From Psilocybe azurescens (lineage: Eukaryota; Basidiomycota; Agaricomycetes; Agaricales; Agrocybaceae), in assembly GCA_023853785.1 (NCBI GenBank), contig JAJIRX010000567.1, positions 1,240,001 through 1,304,000 of the forward strand: 64,000 nt of DNA, read 5' to 3'. The position numbers and the translations under genes were made by a program. Shown here piece after piece: positions 12,865-25,800 of the stretch. Under the pieces are notes generated by a model. It was not told the origin of the DNA and made no database searches. It worked only from the letters and a program-made list of their open reading frames with translations. Within the stretch, counting starts at the first letter, position 1. Each line of letters begins with the position of its first letter.

Positions 12865-14299
12865 ATGGCTCGTTGCACGCGTAAAGGCTGTGGAGTAGAA
12901 TACAAAGAGGGGGAAACGAGTACCTGCAGTTACCACCCTGGTGTGCCGGTAAGTTGAATTGATGGTCCAAATGCTTGCTTATCTGAATTCGCAACCGCCA
13001 GGTATTTCATGAAGGCCTGAAATCTTGGTCTTGCTGCAAGGATATCAACAAGCCAGTCTTAGACTTCGATGAATTCATGACGATCCCGGTCAGTCATATC
13101 AAGATCATCAAGGCTTTCGTGTCATCTGAACCCCACCGCGTTCTAGCCATGCACTGAAATAGAGGGACACTCCGCTGAAGCCCAGACTCCCGCCGCTCCG
13201 ATCTCAGAGCCTAGTGTCAATATATCTTCTGAAACATTACCCGATGGGAAAGAGGTATACCAGGTTGGGGCCACCCGAAAAGACTCTTCGTCTATCTCTG
13301 CACAACAGGCGGTGTCGGCAGCCGCACCTGCACTTGCACCTGCACCCCTGGAAGTTGATGATCTGAACCAAGCGGTCCCTGTTGGCACACCATGCAAACG
13401 AAAAGGCTGCCATACGACTTTCGTTAGCGATGAGGAAAACAGGCAAGGGGACGGGGAGGGCACAGTATGCCATTATCATCCTCTACCAGTGAGTTTCACT
13501 TTGCTACTATCAAAAATATGCTCTTGCCTGATACTTTACTTCAGCCTTATTTTAGGGAAGGTAGCAAGGTATCTACCTCTTTTTGGGGGATGCATAGGCA
13601 CGCACTGATGCCAAAGTCTCTTCAGGGATATCTGTGCTGCAAACGAAGGGTTCTAGAATTCGACGAATTTTTGAAAATTGAAGGGTGTCAAACCAGCCGT
13701 CATTGTTTTATTCCAGTCGTCACGGAACCCAAAGTAAGCAATTATTCATAAAATGATTCTTCTCATTTATCGTCTACGATCTATGATGTTTCCAGACGGA
13801 GGAGCAAGTCAATTGTCGCGTCGACCATTATCAGACTCCCTCACAAGTATATGTATCTGTCTTTGCGAAGCAAGTAGACAAGGAACGGAGTACCGTGAAA
13901 TTTGAAGACAGTAAGGTAAGGGTGGGTTAACCTGGTTCGACAATCTTTGACACCAGTATAACCTGTGTAGGCCATACTAGACCTTTTCCTTCCAAACAGA
14001 AGGCGTTTTATGCGAACGCTAGATTTTTTCGGCGGTATCGATCCAAGCTCGTGTACTTTCAAAGTTTTTGGCACCAAGGTAACCCCTTATCCTTCTAACA
14101 TTATTCCAATGATATTGACTAAGGCATTCCTTAGGTTGAACTGACCCTTCAGAAAAGTGATGCACGAAGTTGGACTGTCCTTGAAAAAACAGACCGAGAT
14201 CTCGGTCCTATCAGTTTGACTTTCGGTGTAGGTGGCAGGACAGGAACCGTTGGTGGTAAAGAGATTATTCTAGACGAGTCTAATAAGACTCGTACATAA
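12865..14299 (+). CDS. CHORD and CS domain co-chaperone (CHP1/RAR1-like)
   Basis: The first CHORD zinc domain starts at the initiator Met: MARCTRKGCGVEYKEGETSTC, then SYHPGVPVFHEGLKSWSCC and DFDEFMTIPGC. A Ser/Ala/Pro linker follows. The second CHORD begins PCKRKGCHTTFV, with CHYHPLP, GYLCCKRRVLEFDEFLKIEGC and H ligands. A C-terminal CS (p23/Sgt1-like) domain runs from QVYVSVFAKQVDKE to LEKTDRDLGPISLTFGV. The stop is at 14297-14299. Proteins of this architecture bind HSP90 and SGT1 and act in client-protein stability. Eight or so short introns interrupt the gene. It converges tail-to-tail on IF-2 with only 33 bp between stop codons. Confidence 0.9.
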
Positions 14300-14332
14300 T
14301 TAGTACATAACCTTCCAGGGGTTACTCTGACA

Positions 14333-17300
14333 CTATAGAATCCCGGGTTTTTCGATCTTCTCGTACATCTGGATCATGTCCCCTTCCTGGAGATCAGAAA
14401 AGTCCTTCAGGCTCAGACCACACTCCATGCCCTTGCGAGCCTCCGTGATGTCTTTCTTAAGGTGACGCATAGTATCCAGCGCCCCTGCACGTACAGTAAG
14501 CGCCAATTTACCGAATTAAAAAAGAGAATGCACCTTCATAGATAATCTCTCCGTCTCGTACTACGCGCGCGAACTTTTGTTTTTCAACGTTACCATTGGT
14601 GACACGGCATCCAGCCACCTTTGCCATTTGCTTGGATTTGAGTTGTATTTCGAATATCTGAAGGACTGTAGCTTCACCGAGAACTTTGGTTTCTATGATC
14701 TTGGGCAATAAAGAAATGATACGCTCTCGAACATCTTCCACAAGCCTATAGATGATATTGGAGGTAAAGATTTGAACACCGTTCTGCGCGGCCAAGTTCT
14801 GTACCAAACGAGGAGCAGACACAGAGAATCCAAGAATGGTGGCTTTTATGATTTTAGTGTTTACTTTCCATTGAGTTAGTACCATGGAAGACTCACCCCC
14901 TGCAACTCTAGCCATCATAACATCTGACTCGGTAATGTCGCCGACCCCCGTTGACATCACCTTCGAGATTGCAACGCTGTTGCCAATATTGTGCAACGCG
15001 CCTTCGAGAGCCTCACTGCTACCACTGACGTCTGCCTTGAGAATAAGTTTCAGCTCCTTGGGGCCAGATTCGGACTCATAAGGTGAATTATCACGAGCAG
15101 GCTGGTCGTCCATCTCAGTTGCGGCACGTGCATCTCGGTCAAGTTTCCGAGATGAATTGATAGCTTCAACATCCTCGTGTAGAGCCTCCTTTTCGGCCAT
15201 TCTAATACGGTTGGCAAGTGCTTTTTTGATATCAGCCTCCGATCCTTCCAAAATTTCGTCACCGGCTTTAGGCAATGTTTTCCACCCACTGACGGTCACC
15301 GCCATGCCAGGAATTGCAATTTGGACGACCTTGCCAGTTGAGTCGGTCATACGGCGAACTTTTCCTTGTGACAGACCGCTGATAATACGTGATCCGACCT
15401 TCAAAGAGCCCCTCTGAACCAAGACAGTTGCAACCGGCCTGAATTAATATGGTATAATTAGCACATACTTGAGGGATATGAATGTTTGCATACCCAAGTC
15501 CTTTGTGGAAATTTGATTCAAGGATGTGACCAAAAGCGGGGCCACCACGTTCTGCTCTGAGATCTTGCATCTCTGCCACTGCAGAAAGAGTTTCAACCAA
15601 GTCCGGCAATCCTTGACCAGTCAAACCGGATACATGGACAGACGGCGTGTCTCCCCCAAAGTCCTCCAGTTGAACCCCTTCAACCATAAGTGCCTTCTTA
15701 ACGGCATCCTGAGAAATTATGAATTTTGTTTTTGAAAATTCGAAATGATATGCCGCACCGTATCCGCTCCCGGTTTATCAACCTTGTTAATGGCCACCAC
15801 TAAACTGACATGACTACCCTCCCTCTTCAATAAATTGATAACTTCCTTCGTCTGGGGCATGATTCCATCATCGGCAGCAACAACTAATACGACAATATCC
15901 GTGACATCTGCACCTCTAGCACGCATAGCAGAAAAGGCCGCATGGCCTGGCGTATCCAAGAATGTGATAGTCTGAGGTCCACTCGAAGAATCAGAGTTCT
16001 GGCTAGATACAGGAACAGAAAATGCCCCAATGTGCTGAGTTATACCTCCAGCTTCCCCCTTTGCAACTGATGCTGAGCGCAATGTGTCCAAGAGTGTGGT
16101 TTTACCGTGATCGACATGTCCCATGATTGTCACGACTGGAGGACGAAGGGGCAAAGAAGATGGGTCGGGATGAGGCGGGCTAAATATCAAGTCAAATAAT
16201 CATTCGTATCCGAAGGGAATAGTTACCCACGATGCATATAAGTCAAAGGCTGCTTCATCATCCACAATTGGGTTGAATCCAAGCTCATCCGCCAATAACA
16301 CAGCATAGTCAGACGTGAGAACTAAAATCCAATATGAAGGTCCATTTGATGCAATACAAGGAATATTTTACTTACTGTAATCATATGTTGCCTCCTGTCC
16401 CATGCCGACTTGGCGCATCTTTGACAGAAGGTAGTCTGAAACACACAGCATTAAACATCGATACATAGTATTACTTGGGGAGATATCACCAACCTAGTTT
16501 TACTTTCAGAAGCTTTGAAAGAGTAGCGACTGTCAGAGTCGTCGGAATGTAGACATTCTTTCGGCGAACTGCAGAACGAGAGCCTTTTGGCTTTGGCTTC
16601 AATTTTTTATTAGAGGTTTGATTGTCGTCGAAGGCGTTTGTTGGCGTCTTGCATTGTCCAATGGCCTTTCGAAAGCAGAACGTGGGGCGTTAGTTTTATA
16701 CTGATTATGGCCCACACTGTCCTGTCGATTTTGAAAGGTGGGTGGGTTATTAGTTCTGTGTTGGCCTTGCACAGGTTTATTTGTTTGAATGTTCCGATTT
16801 ATCGGCTGTCGTGGCAATGAATGCTGTGAAGGAGAGCTAGGAAGAATGGCATCGTCTCGCGAGCGAGGCTCTGGGATAGAATACGAAGTGTTCGTACATG
16901 AAATAGATGAGGAGGATAGGTTTCTCTGAATAGGCGAACTGGAGGTTTCTGGCTCGGAGTGATCGGGTCTGCCTGAGATGTCCGAGTGCTCCAGTTTCCT
17001 CCATTTGTTGAAAGAGCTTTCTGGTGCCGTACGTGGAATATGCAACGAGGATGGGTTTCTCTGCATAGGCGAATTGGAGGTGTCCGGCTGAGAGTAATCG
17101 GGTCTGTTTGAGACGTCCGAGTGCTCCAGTTTCTTCCATTTGTTCAAAGAGTTTTCTGGCGCCGTACGGGGAATATGTGACAAGGATACGTTTCTCTGAA
17201 TAGGTGAATTGGAGGAAGTTTCTGGCTGGGTGTGATCGGGCCTGTTACGGATGTTCGAGTGCTCCAATTTCATCCATTTGTTCAAAGAGCTTCCTGGTGC

Positions 17301-17555
17301 CGGTGTATCTCTTGTGTTTGTTCGAAGAAGTGCTTGCTGCGAGGGAGAAGACGGTGGAGGTGGGCGCGCCCAGTTCTTGGCTGAGGGCAAGGACCCCAAT
17401 GAAGTTTCCTGCGTTTCCGGCTTTACCTGTTGCACGTCAGCATATGTATCCGTATCGTTGAAGAGAAGACATACTTTCAATTGGGAAGCAGTACCAAATC
17501 CCCTACAGCAACATTTATTATGCGCAGTGGTTATTATCCTTGAATGCCGATGCAT
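14333..17555 (-). CDS. IFM1: Mitochondrial translation initiation factor IF-2
   Basis: A GTPase that places the initiator tRNA on mitochondrial ribosomes. It starts at 17555 ([22 protein letters not shown], presequence-like). A low-complexity N-terminal region carries about three 45-aa repeats. The IF2N part (about 16600-16200) is followed by the G domain: G1 [10 protein letters not shown]2 GGITQHIG, G3 DTPGH and G4 NKVDKPGAD (16190-15717). Domains II to IV run to 14508, and a last exon ends [24 protein letters not shown]. The C-terminal fragment [17 protein letters not shown] is typical of IF-2 domain IV. The stop is at 14333-14335. Confidence 0.94.
16921..17300 (-). repeat. Tandem 135-bp coding repeat, about three copies, in IF-2
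   Basis: Equivalent points recur at 16921, 17056 and 17191, an exact period of 135 bp. On the coding strand each unit encodes about 45 aa with the core SLNKW.KLEHS, then RPD(H/Y)..P(E/D)TS, SP(I/M)QRN and HIPRTAPE. Copies differ at scattered positions, so the expansion is not brand new. The segment lies before the GTPase domain, in a region predicted to be disordered. Confidence 0.88.
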
Positions 17556-17936
17556 TATTACGGGAGTTTTTCTGTCTTGTAGGACAAGCTAGGGGCCAGT
17601 TGTATTTCACAACGTTTCCCAAGAGAAAGACTTCGAGAATTATACGGCTGAGTAACGGCTCACAACAAAGTATACAGAGCTAAAGCCTTTCAAGAATATT
17701 ACTATCGTGGAGGCCTCGCATATAGATATCAACTTGGATGGGTCGAATAGACGATTCGGTCAAAGACTCAAAGCATTCAGCTAGAACTCGAGCATCGGAA
17801 GTGACCAGATTAAATTTCGGGCATGAAACCCACGTGATCCTAATGTTCATGACGGCCCGCGGCCCGCGCTAACTTTGCGGAACGTTGAACACTTACACTA
17901 CGGTTGGCATTGCGCTAATCCGCTCTATAAGGCAAC
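17556..17936. promoter_or_regulatory. Divergent promoter between IF-2 and scramblase genes
   Basis: These 381 bp lie between the start codons of two divergently transcribed genes for predicted mitochondrial proteins. No further open frame of note was seen. Confidence 0.4.
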
Positions 17937-19591
17937 ATGCTCTCAATAAGGCGGCTATCTAGAGTACCGTGTCACAACTACTTCGATTTTTTTGTTACTC
18001 GTCCGTATGCAAACTCTCGATTCCCGAAAAGGGTTTCAGGTGTCGGAAGAGCACGCCCAAATTACGGTGCGTGTGTCGCGAGACCTTGATCATTGAAATG
18101 TTTACACTGAGGTCCATTACTTACTCTTCTTGATTTTCGTGTAGTGCGATTGTCTGCCAAACAGGGCAAACAAATGGATGAAGCGAACATGCATTTGAAA
18201 AGGGATGGAGAGCCTGACGACTTCAATGGTTATAACATCCACCAAACAGCAGACAAGGGTGGATTGGAGAAGTTACTACTTCAAAATGACACACTTGTTA
18301 TAGAAAGGTAATTCGGTATTGTAAACCACTCCTGTTTACTAAGATTTGCTTATCAGGCAATTGGAGATGTTGAATGTCTTCGTTGGTTTTGAACAGTCAA
18401 ATAAATACACGATAAGTTCGTCGTTCTCGTCTCGAGTACTCGAGTACTCTAATGATATTTTAAATTCGTCTGTATATTAATAGATAACGATAATGGCGAA
18501 TCTCTCGGGTATATTGCAGAAGAGCCGAAAGGATTCCTAGGCACATTATCGCGTCAGATATTTTCGACCCATCGACCATTCAGGGCAGTTATCATGGACC
18601 AACAAGGGTTGCCAATATTGTGGGCATGTTCTATACCCTGAAACTTTAAAATTGGTATCCTAGCTCATATTCTTTATGCTCAACAGATCCGGAGGCCATT
18701 TGCATGGATTAATTCGCGGATGTTTGTTCAACGCTTGAAGGCCGAAGCCGAATATCAATATACAGCTACAGCAGATGCCGAACCTTTGCTGGAGACATTT
18801 GGTGAAGTTCAACAACTTTGGCATCCTTGGAGACGTCGATATGATCTCTTTTTGCGGTGAGGGATTCGATAGCGACTATTGCTCCAAAGTAACTTGATAC
18901 ATTATCAGTGAGGATCTTCCAGACGCTTCGATTGTACCAACAAATATCCAAAGTGTCTCCGATGAACATAGCTATTATCAGATTGGAAAGGTGGATTCCG
19001 GTTTTCTCTCGTGGCAATTCCATGTCCTCAATCAAAATGGGGATATAATCTCGACCGTTGATCGTGCTTTTAGAGGGTTTGGGCGGGAAGTAAGTAATCA
19101 AGTTGATCATCTCTGTTTCTACGACTGATCGTGATCAGATTTTCACTGATACAGGTGATCCAACATCCATTACGGAGTGTGGCCTATGTTTAATTTGGCC
19201 CTGTAGGAAGATATTCGATACAGTTCAAACCGTCTGCACTGAGCCTCGAAACACAACTTCCGGGTGTCAGCACCCATGAACTCAAAAGCCAATTCCTCAA
19301 CACTTCACATGAGCTAGATATTGATACAAGGGCTGTAAGCAGATGCTTTATTGCTCTGCGATGATGACTGATTCGGATCCTTCCCTGTAAAGCTTCTTCT
19401 AGCCCTTGCCGGTACGATTCTTTATGATTAGCTCAGATTATATATATAACTGATACGATATAGTGAATATCGACTTCGATTACTTTTCTCGCCATTCACA
19501 CACGGGAGGGTGAGTTTCGCCTTTTTATTTGCACAGAAATTAAGTCGGTTTAATAAGGGGCGGTCTATTCCATATGTCAAACTGGGACTAA
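17937..19591 (+). CDS. Phospholipid scramblase family protein (AIM25-like), mitochondrial
   Basis: Starts MLSIRRLSRVPCHNYFDFF at 17937, Arg-rich and acid-poor like a mitochondrial presequence. The scramblase domain follows: GGLEKLLLQNDTLVIERQLE, VFVGFEQSNKYTI, GYIAEEPKGFLG, RPFRAVIMD, RRPFAWINSRM, VQQLWHPWRRRYDLF, VDSGFLSWQF and the C-terminal IDFDYFSRHS. A stop occurs at 19511-19513. A canonical GTGAGT donor just before it and an acceptor at about 19558-19560 allow a spliced ending GGGGLFHMSNWD with a stop at 19589-19591, which I prefer. Yeast AIM25 is a mitochondrial member of this family. Lipid substrate and topology cannot be read here. Length is about 390 aa. Confidence 0.85.
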
Positions 19592-20283
19592 AGCCTCAAT
19601 TTCTCAGAATTTGTAAACACCATTAACGCTGTAAACTCATCCGTTCGCCAGACTTTGATTTCAGATAAGCGTTTAACACCTAAAACGCAGTTGATACTTC
19701 ACAGTACTTCACTTGGATCACAAACTCCTGCGTGAAGCTAGTCGATCATGAATTACAATGCTGCCTGCCTGTGTTAGCACCCTGATCTTGACCCATGCTT
19801 GTATGACTGCTTCCACGTGGGTTTCGCGTGTCAGTGTTGCTTCTTTTGAATGACTTCTTTCATATAAATCGAATCTCGACCTATCTTAACGCAACGGGCT
19901 TCGCCGCCGGTGAAAGGGTAGAGGATTTCTCGGTTGAATTTCCAACTTGAAAGTTTCAAATCCGAGAACTTGCCCCGCGAGCAAGGGGATTCAAATCATA
20001 TTCAAATTGACTTCTGGGATCAATCGGCGGAGTAATCATACTGTGTACTTCACAGTGAGTCACGTTGTTTGCAAGGGGCAAGCATATAGTAGGTGCCAAT
20101 CCAGCCAAAATTCAGCAGTTGCTTGAATTGGAGCCCAGCAGAGAGGCTGAATGCCGCTGAACAATTTATGTCTGTGACCAATTAGTGTGAACCATTCACG
20201 TGATGTGACTAGCGCGTAAGCTTAGGACACAAGTGACAAGTGTTACCATCTTTACTTTTTGCTTCCAATGCACTGAACGACCG
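19592..20283. other. Intergenic region, no gene seen
   Basis: This spacer lies between the scramblase 3' end and CDC45. It has no convincing reading frame and no recognisable RNA gene or mobile-element remnant. Confidence 0.4.
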
Positions 20284-22750
20284 ATGGTTTACTTTCCACA
20301 TCCATCTCTAGCCGGAGATAGGCCTTCCTATCTGCACGCTTATAACAGCATCCTCAAATCTCATAGACGATCACCGCTTGCATCGGCTTCATCCGTCAAT
20401 ATCCTAGTCTCGCCAAATGTTGATGCATTGTGCGCGACGCGTATGCTTGCTACTCTCTTCAAACAAGATGATATAGCATATCGCATTGTACCCGTTTCCG
20501 GGCCAAATGATGTTGCAACTATCAGACACGAACTGAAAAAGAACACCGACGTATGTCGTTCTTCACCTTGTTTAACTCGCGTTTACATTTGCTTTGGCAG
20601 CTTCATACGCTAATATTGATCAACTTGGGTGGTACTTTCGATCTTTCAGCTCCCGACTGGTTTGGAGAACTTGATTTAAAGGTGGCAATACATGTCATCG
20701 ACTCGACCAGACCGAGGGGCTTAGACAACTTGTTTTTGGGAGGCGACAACGGTGCTCGGATATTAGTTTGGGATGACGGCGACGCCGAGAAGTTGGTGGA
20801 AGAGAAAAAATCATGGGAAATTATTCAGGTCAGCCTCCTACATCTTATTCCTGAAAATTACCAATTCTTTTCAGTACGAACCTGAACCCGACACTGAGGA
20901 CGACGACTCTGATGAAGGCTCGGAAGACCAAAAAGACTTTGGCGAAGAGGGTGATGATGGCTTTAGCGACGATGAAGGCTTGGAGATGCCTCTATCAGAA
21001 TCAGGGTCTCCGTTCAATAAACGCAAGAAAGGCGTGCAGAATGGCTCGCGAAAGCGTAGACGAAAAGAGGCTGTCGTACGTTCCTTCTGTGATTTATGAG
21101 TTCGTTTGTGACTAATTCAAAACATCAGCCGGGTGCTGTCTCCTTAGAGGAATTCGAGTTTCATAGGAAGAAGCTCAATAAATACTACGAGCACGGATTA
21201 TCACATGGACAAAGCGCCTCCAGCACAATATACATACTGGCTACACTACTGGAACGCGTAGATAACGATTTTCTGTGGTATGTGTCTGACTTTGCACACT
21301 CTAAACCCCGAGTGCTTATGATCTACACAGGCTTGCAATCTTAGGATTAACCTACCAGTATATTACTTCTCGCATATCTCGAGAAGATTACGAGACCTAC
21401 CACTCTGTTTACTACGACGAAGTTTCGCGACTCAATCCACGATTGACAGTCAACGAAATTGCTCAATCCTCGAAGTCGGTCAACCCTGATGATATGGGCG
21501 TCCGAACAAGCGAAGAGTTGCGATTTATGTTATTTAGGCACTGGACCCTGTATGATGCCATGTTCCACTCAAGTTATGTGGCCAGCAAATTGGGGATCTG
21601 GAAGGAAAGGGGGCGGCAGAGACTAACTGGCCTTCTTGCAAAGATGGGGTAAGTCGGTTTCGTTGGCGTTATAAACAACTGTTAACGCCTTTTTTAGCTT
21701 TTTCTATTCCCTCAAACACAGCAACCTTACTCACATATGGACATGGATTTGAAGAAAACTCTGACCAACAAATTGAACGACATTGCACCGGAGTACGGCC
21801 TCGTTGAGCTATCATATCCTTCGTTCATGAGATGTTATGGCTTTTCACAGTCAGCCTCTATCAGCGGCTGATGCAGTAGAAGGAATAAGTGCTCTGTTGG
21901 ATGTAGCGGAAGGTTTGCGTATGGAGGTTGAGATCGAGGGAATGCGAAACGGCGGAGAATGGTTCGGTGGTGGCCGTACCTGGGAAGGTGCAAACTCAAC
22001 AAAGGCGACGCCAAAAATAGAGGTAGAGCCTAACACAAAAACTGGTGACTCAATCAACGCGCTGAACGACGAAAATCCGGAAGAGGGTGCGTCCCGACCA
22101 CGAGGAGAACCAGGGTGGTGGACGAAGAACTTCTGGACAGCCTACGACGCACTCTCCGAGTGAGTTAACCCCTATTCTCTTCTTGACTTGACTAATTGCG
22201 TTTCATTTATTAGTATCGACACCCTAAAAGGATCGTTAAGTTTAGCAATGTCCTTACAGCGCGCTATCATTCGTCAGGGTACATCTATAATTGACAAACA
22301 GGACATACGCACTATGAGGAACCACCGCGTCGTGGTCCTAACTCAAGGCCCAGATCTTCCTCTGTTCTGTAATCCTGGCATCTTATCGCGATTGGCACTT
22401 TGGTTGGTAGACGCTCTGCGAGACAGGCTACCTGGAACGGTTGTGGGGACATCGTCAAAAAAGAAAGCCCTTCCAATCGTGATCGCCTGTCTTGACGAAG
22501 CGAAAGGTTTATACACAGTCATTGGGATGATGGCAGCATTAGAATTTGGTCAAATTCGCAAAAAGTAGGCGTTTAAACATCTTCAATGGCACACTTGCGT
22601 TAATCATGTATTTGCAGTCAATTTTCGATAGCATTCTTAAATGCTGAAGCAGATACTGATATTTTTGCCGAGTATGCGGGCTTCCATACCAATATTATAC
22701 AAATTGATCACCAAGACCTGAACAAATTCCTGCATGCTTTATGCAAGTAG
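20284..22750 (+). CDS. CDC45: CDC45 replication initiation factor
   Basis: A subunit of the CMG replicative helicase (with MCM2-7 and GINS), related to the DHH/RecJ fold. The Met at 20284 (MVYFPHPS) is chosen because the family begins MVY[LF]P; an in-frame upstream start is not ATG. Visible blocks are VNILVSPNVDALCATRML, LINLGGTFDL, HVIDSTRPRGLDNLF and an acidic insert (about 20880-21000). These are followed by SSTIYILATLLERVDNDFLW, QYITSRISREDY, RFMLFRHWTLYDAM, QPLSAADAVEGI and LSRLALWLVDALRDRLPGT. The stop is at 22748-22750. Two frame breaks are seen around 21699-21703 and 21842-21845; see findings. Confidence 0.94.
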
Positions 22751-22888
22751 TCATCATATAGCTGCACTAGAGGCAGCGTCGGTGGAAAATAATTCAATAC
22801 CCTTCATTTATCGTCTATATAGCTGCAAATTTGTTTTCTGTAACTCTTACAATACGAAATAACACAGTAAATATATTGTGAACGCGCT

Positions 22889-25800
22889 TTATGACCTGCT
22901 CCATGCGGTCACAGTCGACGCAAAACCGTTTGTGTTGGCACTTTGATTGATGATACCGTTCTGGGAGACGCTGATCTGGAAAGTGGAGGCGACGGTTGAC
23001 AGGCTGTAGATGGTCACCGATGATGTCGTGTCGACATTCAAAATTTGTGACTGGCAACTATTACTGTCCAAGCAGGTTTGTGCGAAGTCCTTTCAAAAAG
23101 AGTCAGAACGAAATGGAGGCTCTATGACACGATATGCATTACCTGGAAGAAACTGTACAACCCAGCACCTATGATGAGAGATTATAGTCAATTTAGTCGG
23201 CTTCGTTACACAGATAATGGCAGAAAACGTACCAAAAACGATTATATCTGTAGATGTTTGGACGTTGAGTGCCCATGCAGCAGAAAGTCCCTGGGCGGAG
23301 GGTGGATCGTGGAATGCGGAATTTACTGTGAATGGGGCAGGAGGGGCGGGATTCGGTTGGAAGTATGGCTAGATTCGAGATACCTTGTTAGGGCACATAC
23401 GTAGTCACTAATGACAGGACAAAAGACATACAGATTCAGTCTGAATCAACCCCATGTAGTGGTTCTTCGCGTTGGCTAGGTTGTACTGATAAAGAACATG
23501 ATGTTCGGCTAAAGCGGATTGACATGCTTGGGCTTTGTATATGGTCATCTCAATAACAGAGTTACGTACAAGCTGTGAATAACGTTTAGACAAAGTCTAT
23601 CAAGTTTAAGAACAGCGCTTACCAGTTCCTATCATCCATACGGGCCCGGCAGATTCGGATAAGATACCCCTCCCAGAGTAAACCTGAATTTGAGTTGAAC
23701 CATCTCCATCGATGTCGTGGTCTGCAAGCCAGACCCATGCGCCCTAAGCATTTGTTTAGTATAAGGACAAGTAAAAGAGGGTGAAGATAATGCTTACCTC
23801 GAGGTATGCAGTTGAGGCCGGAGTGAGATGAAGAGCAAGGAATGCGGCGATGCAGTTCACTGATGCACTGGCACCACGGGGGCACTGAGATGGCTCCAAG
23901 TTGGTGCCAGCAGCTGAAATGGTATGATTAATGATAGCCAACCAGTCAGTGAATTGTGTCAGCGCTTACCCCCTCCGAGTCTGTAATGCCAAGTCAGTTC
24001 ACAAAGGTTGATGGTCATTTAAGGAAAGTGTGTTACCTGATGTGAGAATCCCACATGCCTGCTCCGCCAGTCGTCCCCGATGGTTGCTTTACATTCCATT
24101 CCACTACAACCGCACCCGCCGCTAATCATTTGGTCAGTATTAAAAAGCTCAGGTAACAAAGTGTATCCCTACCTGGCCCCATTGTTGTGAAAAGCATATC
24201 TGTGATTTCAATAATTCCTTGAGAGTTGGTATCTCCGACTTTGACCACTGGTGTTGGGTTATTCTGATTTTGGAATGTCGGGCCCTTGCCAGCGATGACC
24301 GACCAGGCTTCGCCTACTATCTGAGTGCCAGCAGGAATAGTGATTGTCGAAGTGACCACATAGGTTCCAGCATCAAAGAAGATAATTTTGCAACCCGCGA
24401 ACTACAAAAAATCGAAGAATTGTTTACCATAGCAGTAAGGTGTACACATGTGAGAGTAGTTACCTTCTGGAAAATGGCTGTGATTGCGGCGGTATCGTCC
24501 GTCTTGCCATCACCTTTTGCCCCATTGTCCTTTACACTGACAAATTGACTGACGGCAAAATTTGCGTATTGGGGGTGGGTGCGGCCGAATATTTTACCAG
24601 ACGAGTCCAATAAAGACGAAGGTTTGTTCGCAGATACAATTGCTCCCTGCGTGAATCCACCCGTGCTGCCCTTGTAAACATTTCCCTGTCCCCAAGAGGT
24701 AATCGTGGTGGTGCCGCCTGCAAGCAAGGTAGGGCCTCCCTCAACACTGACGGCTGTGGGCACGTTGACAAGTTTCGCGTTATTGATGACTATTGATCCG
24801 TCGAGCTTTCCGTTACTAGCCGCAGAAGTGCGTACAAAGATGGGTGTATTATTAATCATGGCATCTATGATCGCAACTGCGCCAGATGTCTGAAAAATCA
24901 ACTCAAGTTAGCCTATTACTTAGCGGGCAAGTTTCAAGCTGCGGATTTACCTGGGTTCCTGTAGTGATACCACCTGTTGATACATCAAAGGCGACCTAGT
25001 ATACTTTGTCAGGATTCCATATTGTCAATTTACACATTCGTTGCATTTACCTGGCAATTATTGATTGTCACTCCTTGATAAGTCCAACCTAAGGTTGTGG
25101 GGTCAGACAGAGAAGCCATACGCCGCTGAATAGAAGCTTACCCCAGTTCCAGACACTAAAAATGCCACTTTGCGCGTTGTTGACAGTGACATTCCGGACC
25201 GTGAATCTAATGTGCCCATAAATTTTCTGCGCGGTATAGTTTTCGAGGGTGATCACTTACTGCTGATTTCCAACCCACATTCCAAACTTCCCTATTTGAT
25301 GTATCATTGACAAAATCTGGACTACTGGAAAGTGAAACACAAACCTCCGTTGAAAACAAGATCACCCATGAATCCACCGCTACAAAAGGTGGATGATAAA
25401 GTTAAATCGCGCAGGTGTGAAAAATGAGTAATTTTCCTACCTTCCATTTTCCATAAAGATACCTTTCGGGAGAACATAATGATCAGTTGCAATTAAAAAA
25501 TAGTTGAACTAGATTGTATACCTTGATGAGCGGTATTGGCAGCAGTAGACATCTCAACAACAATGTTGATCAGAGAAGTGGACTGAGAAGCTTGCCAATG
25601 GAGGCCAGTCCCTTGAGACGCAGTGGCAGGAACTCTGATATATCATCATGAATATCTTACTGAAGCTGAAATGAGTTAAGGCACTTACTGTCGAACATCA
25701 ATCACAAAGTTTCTGACTGACCGGAAGCTAGAATAAAGTCAGTCTGCATGCCGTATTACTTATCGATAGAGCCGTACAAATTATTTTGGTTCACGTAGAA

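Noticed and set aside
19511..19513. First stop of the scramblase gene as its true end
   Set aside because: A consensus GTGAGT donor overlaps it and an acceptor downstream yields a Gly-rich ending; kept as an alternative only.
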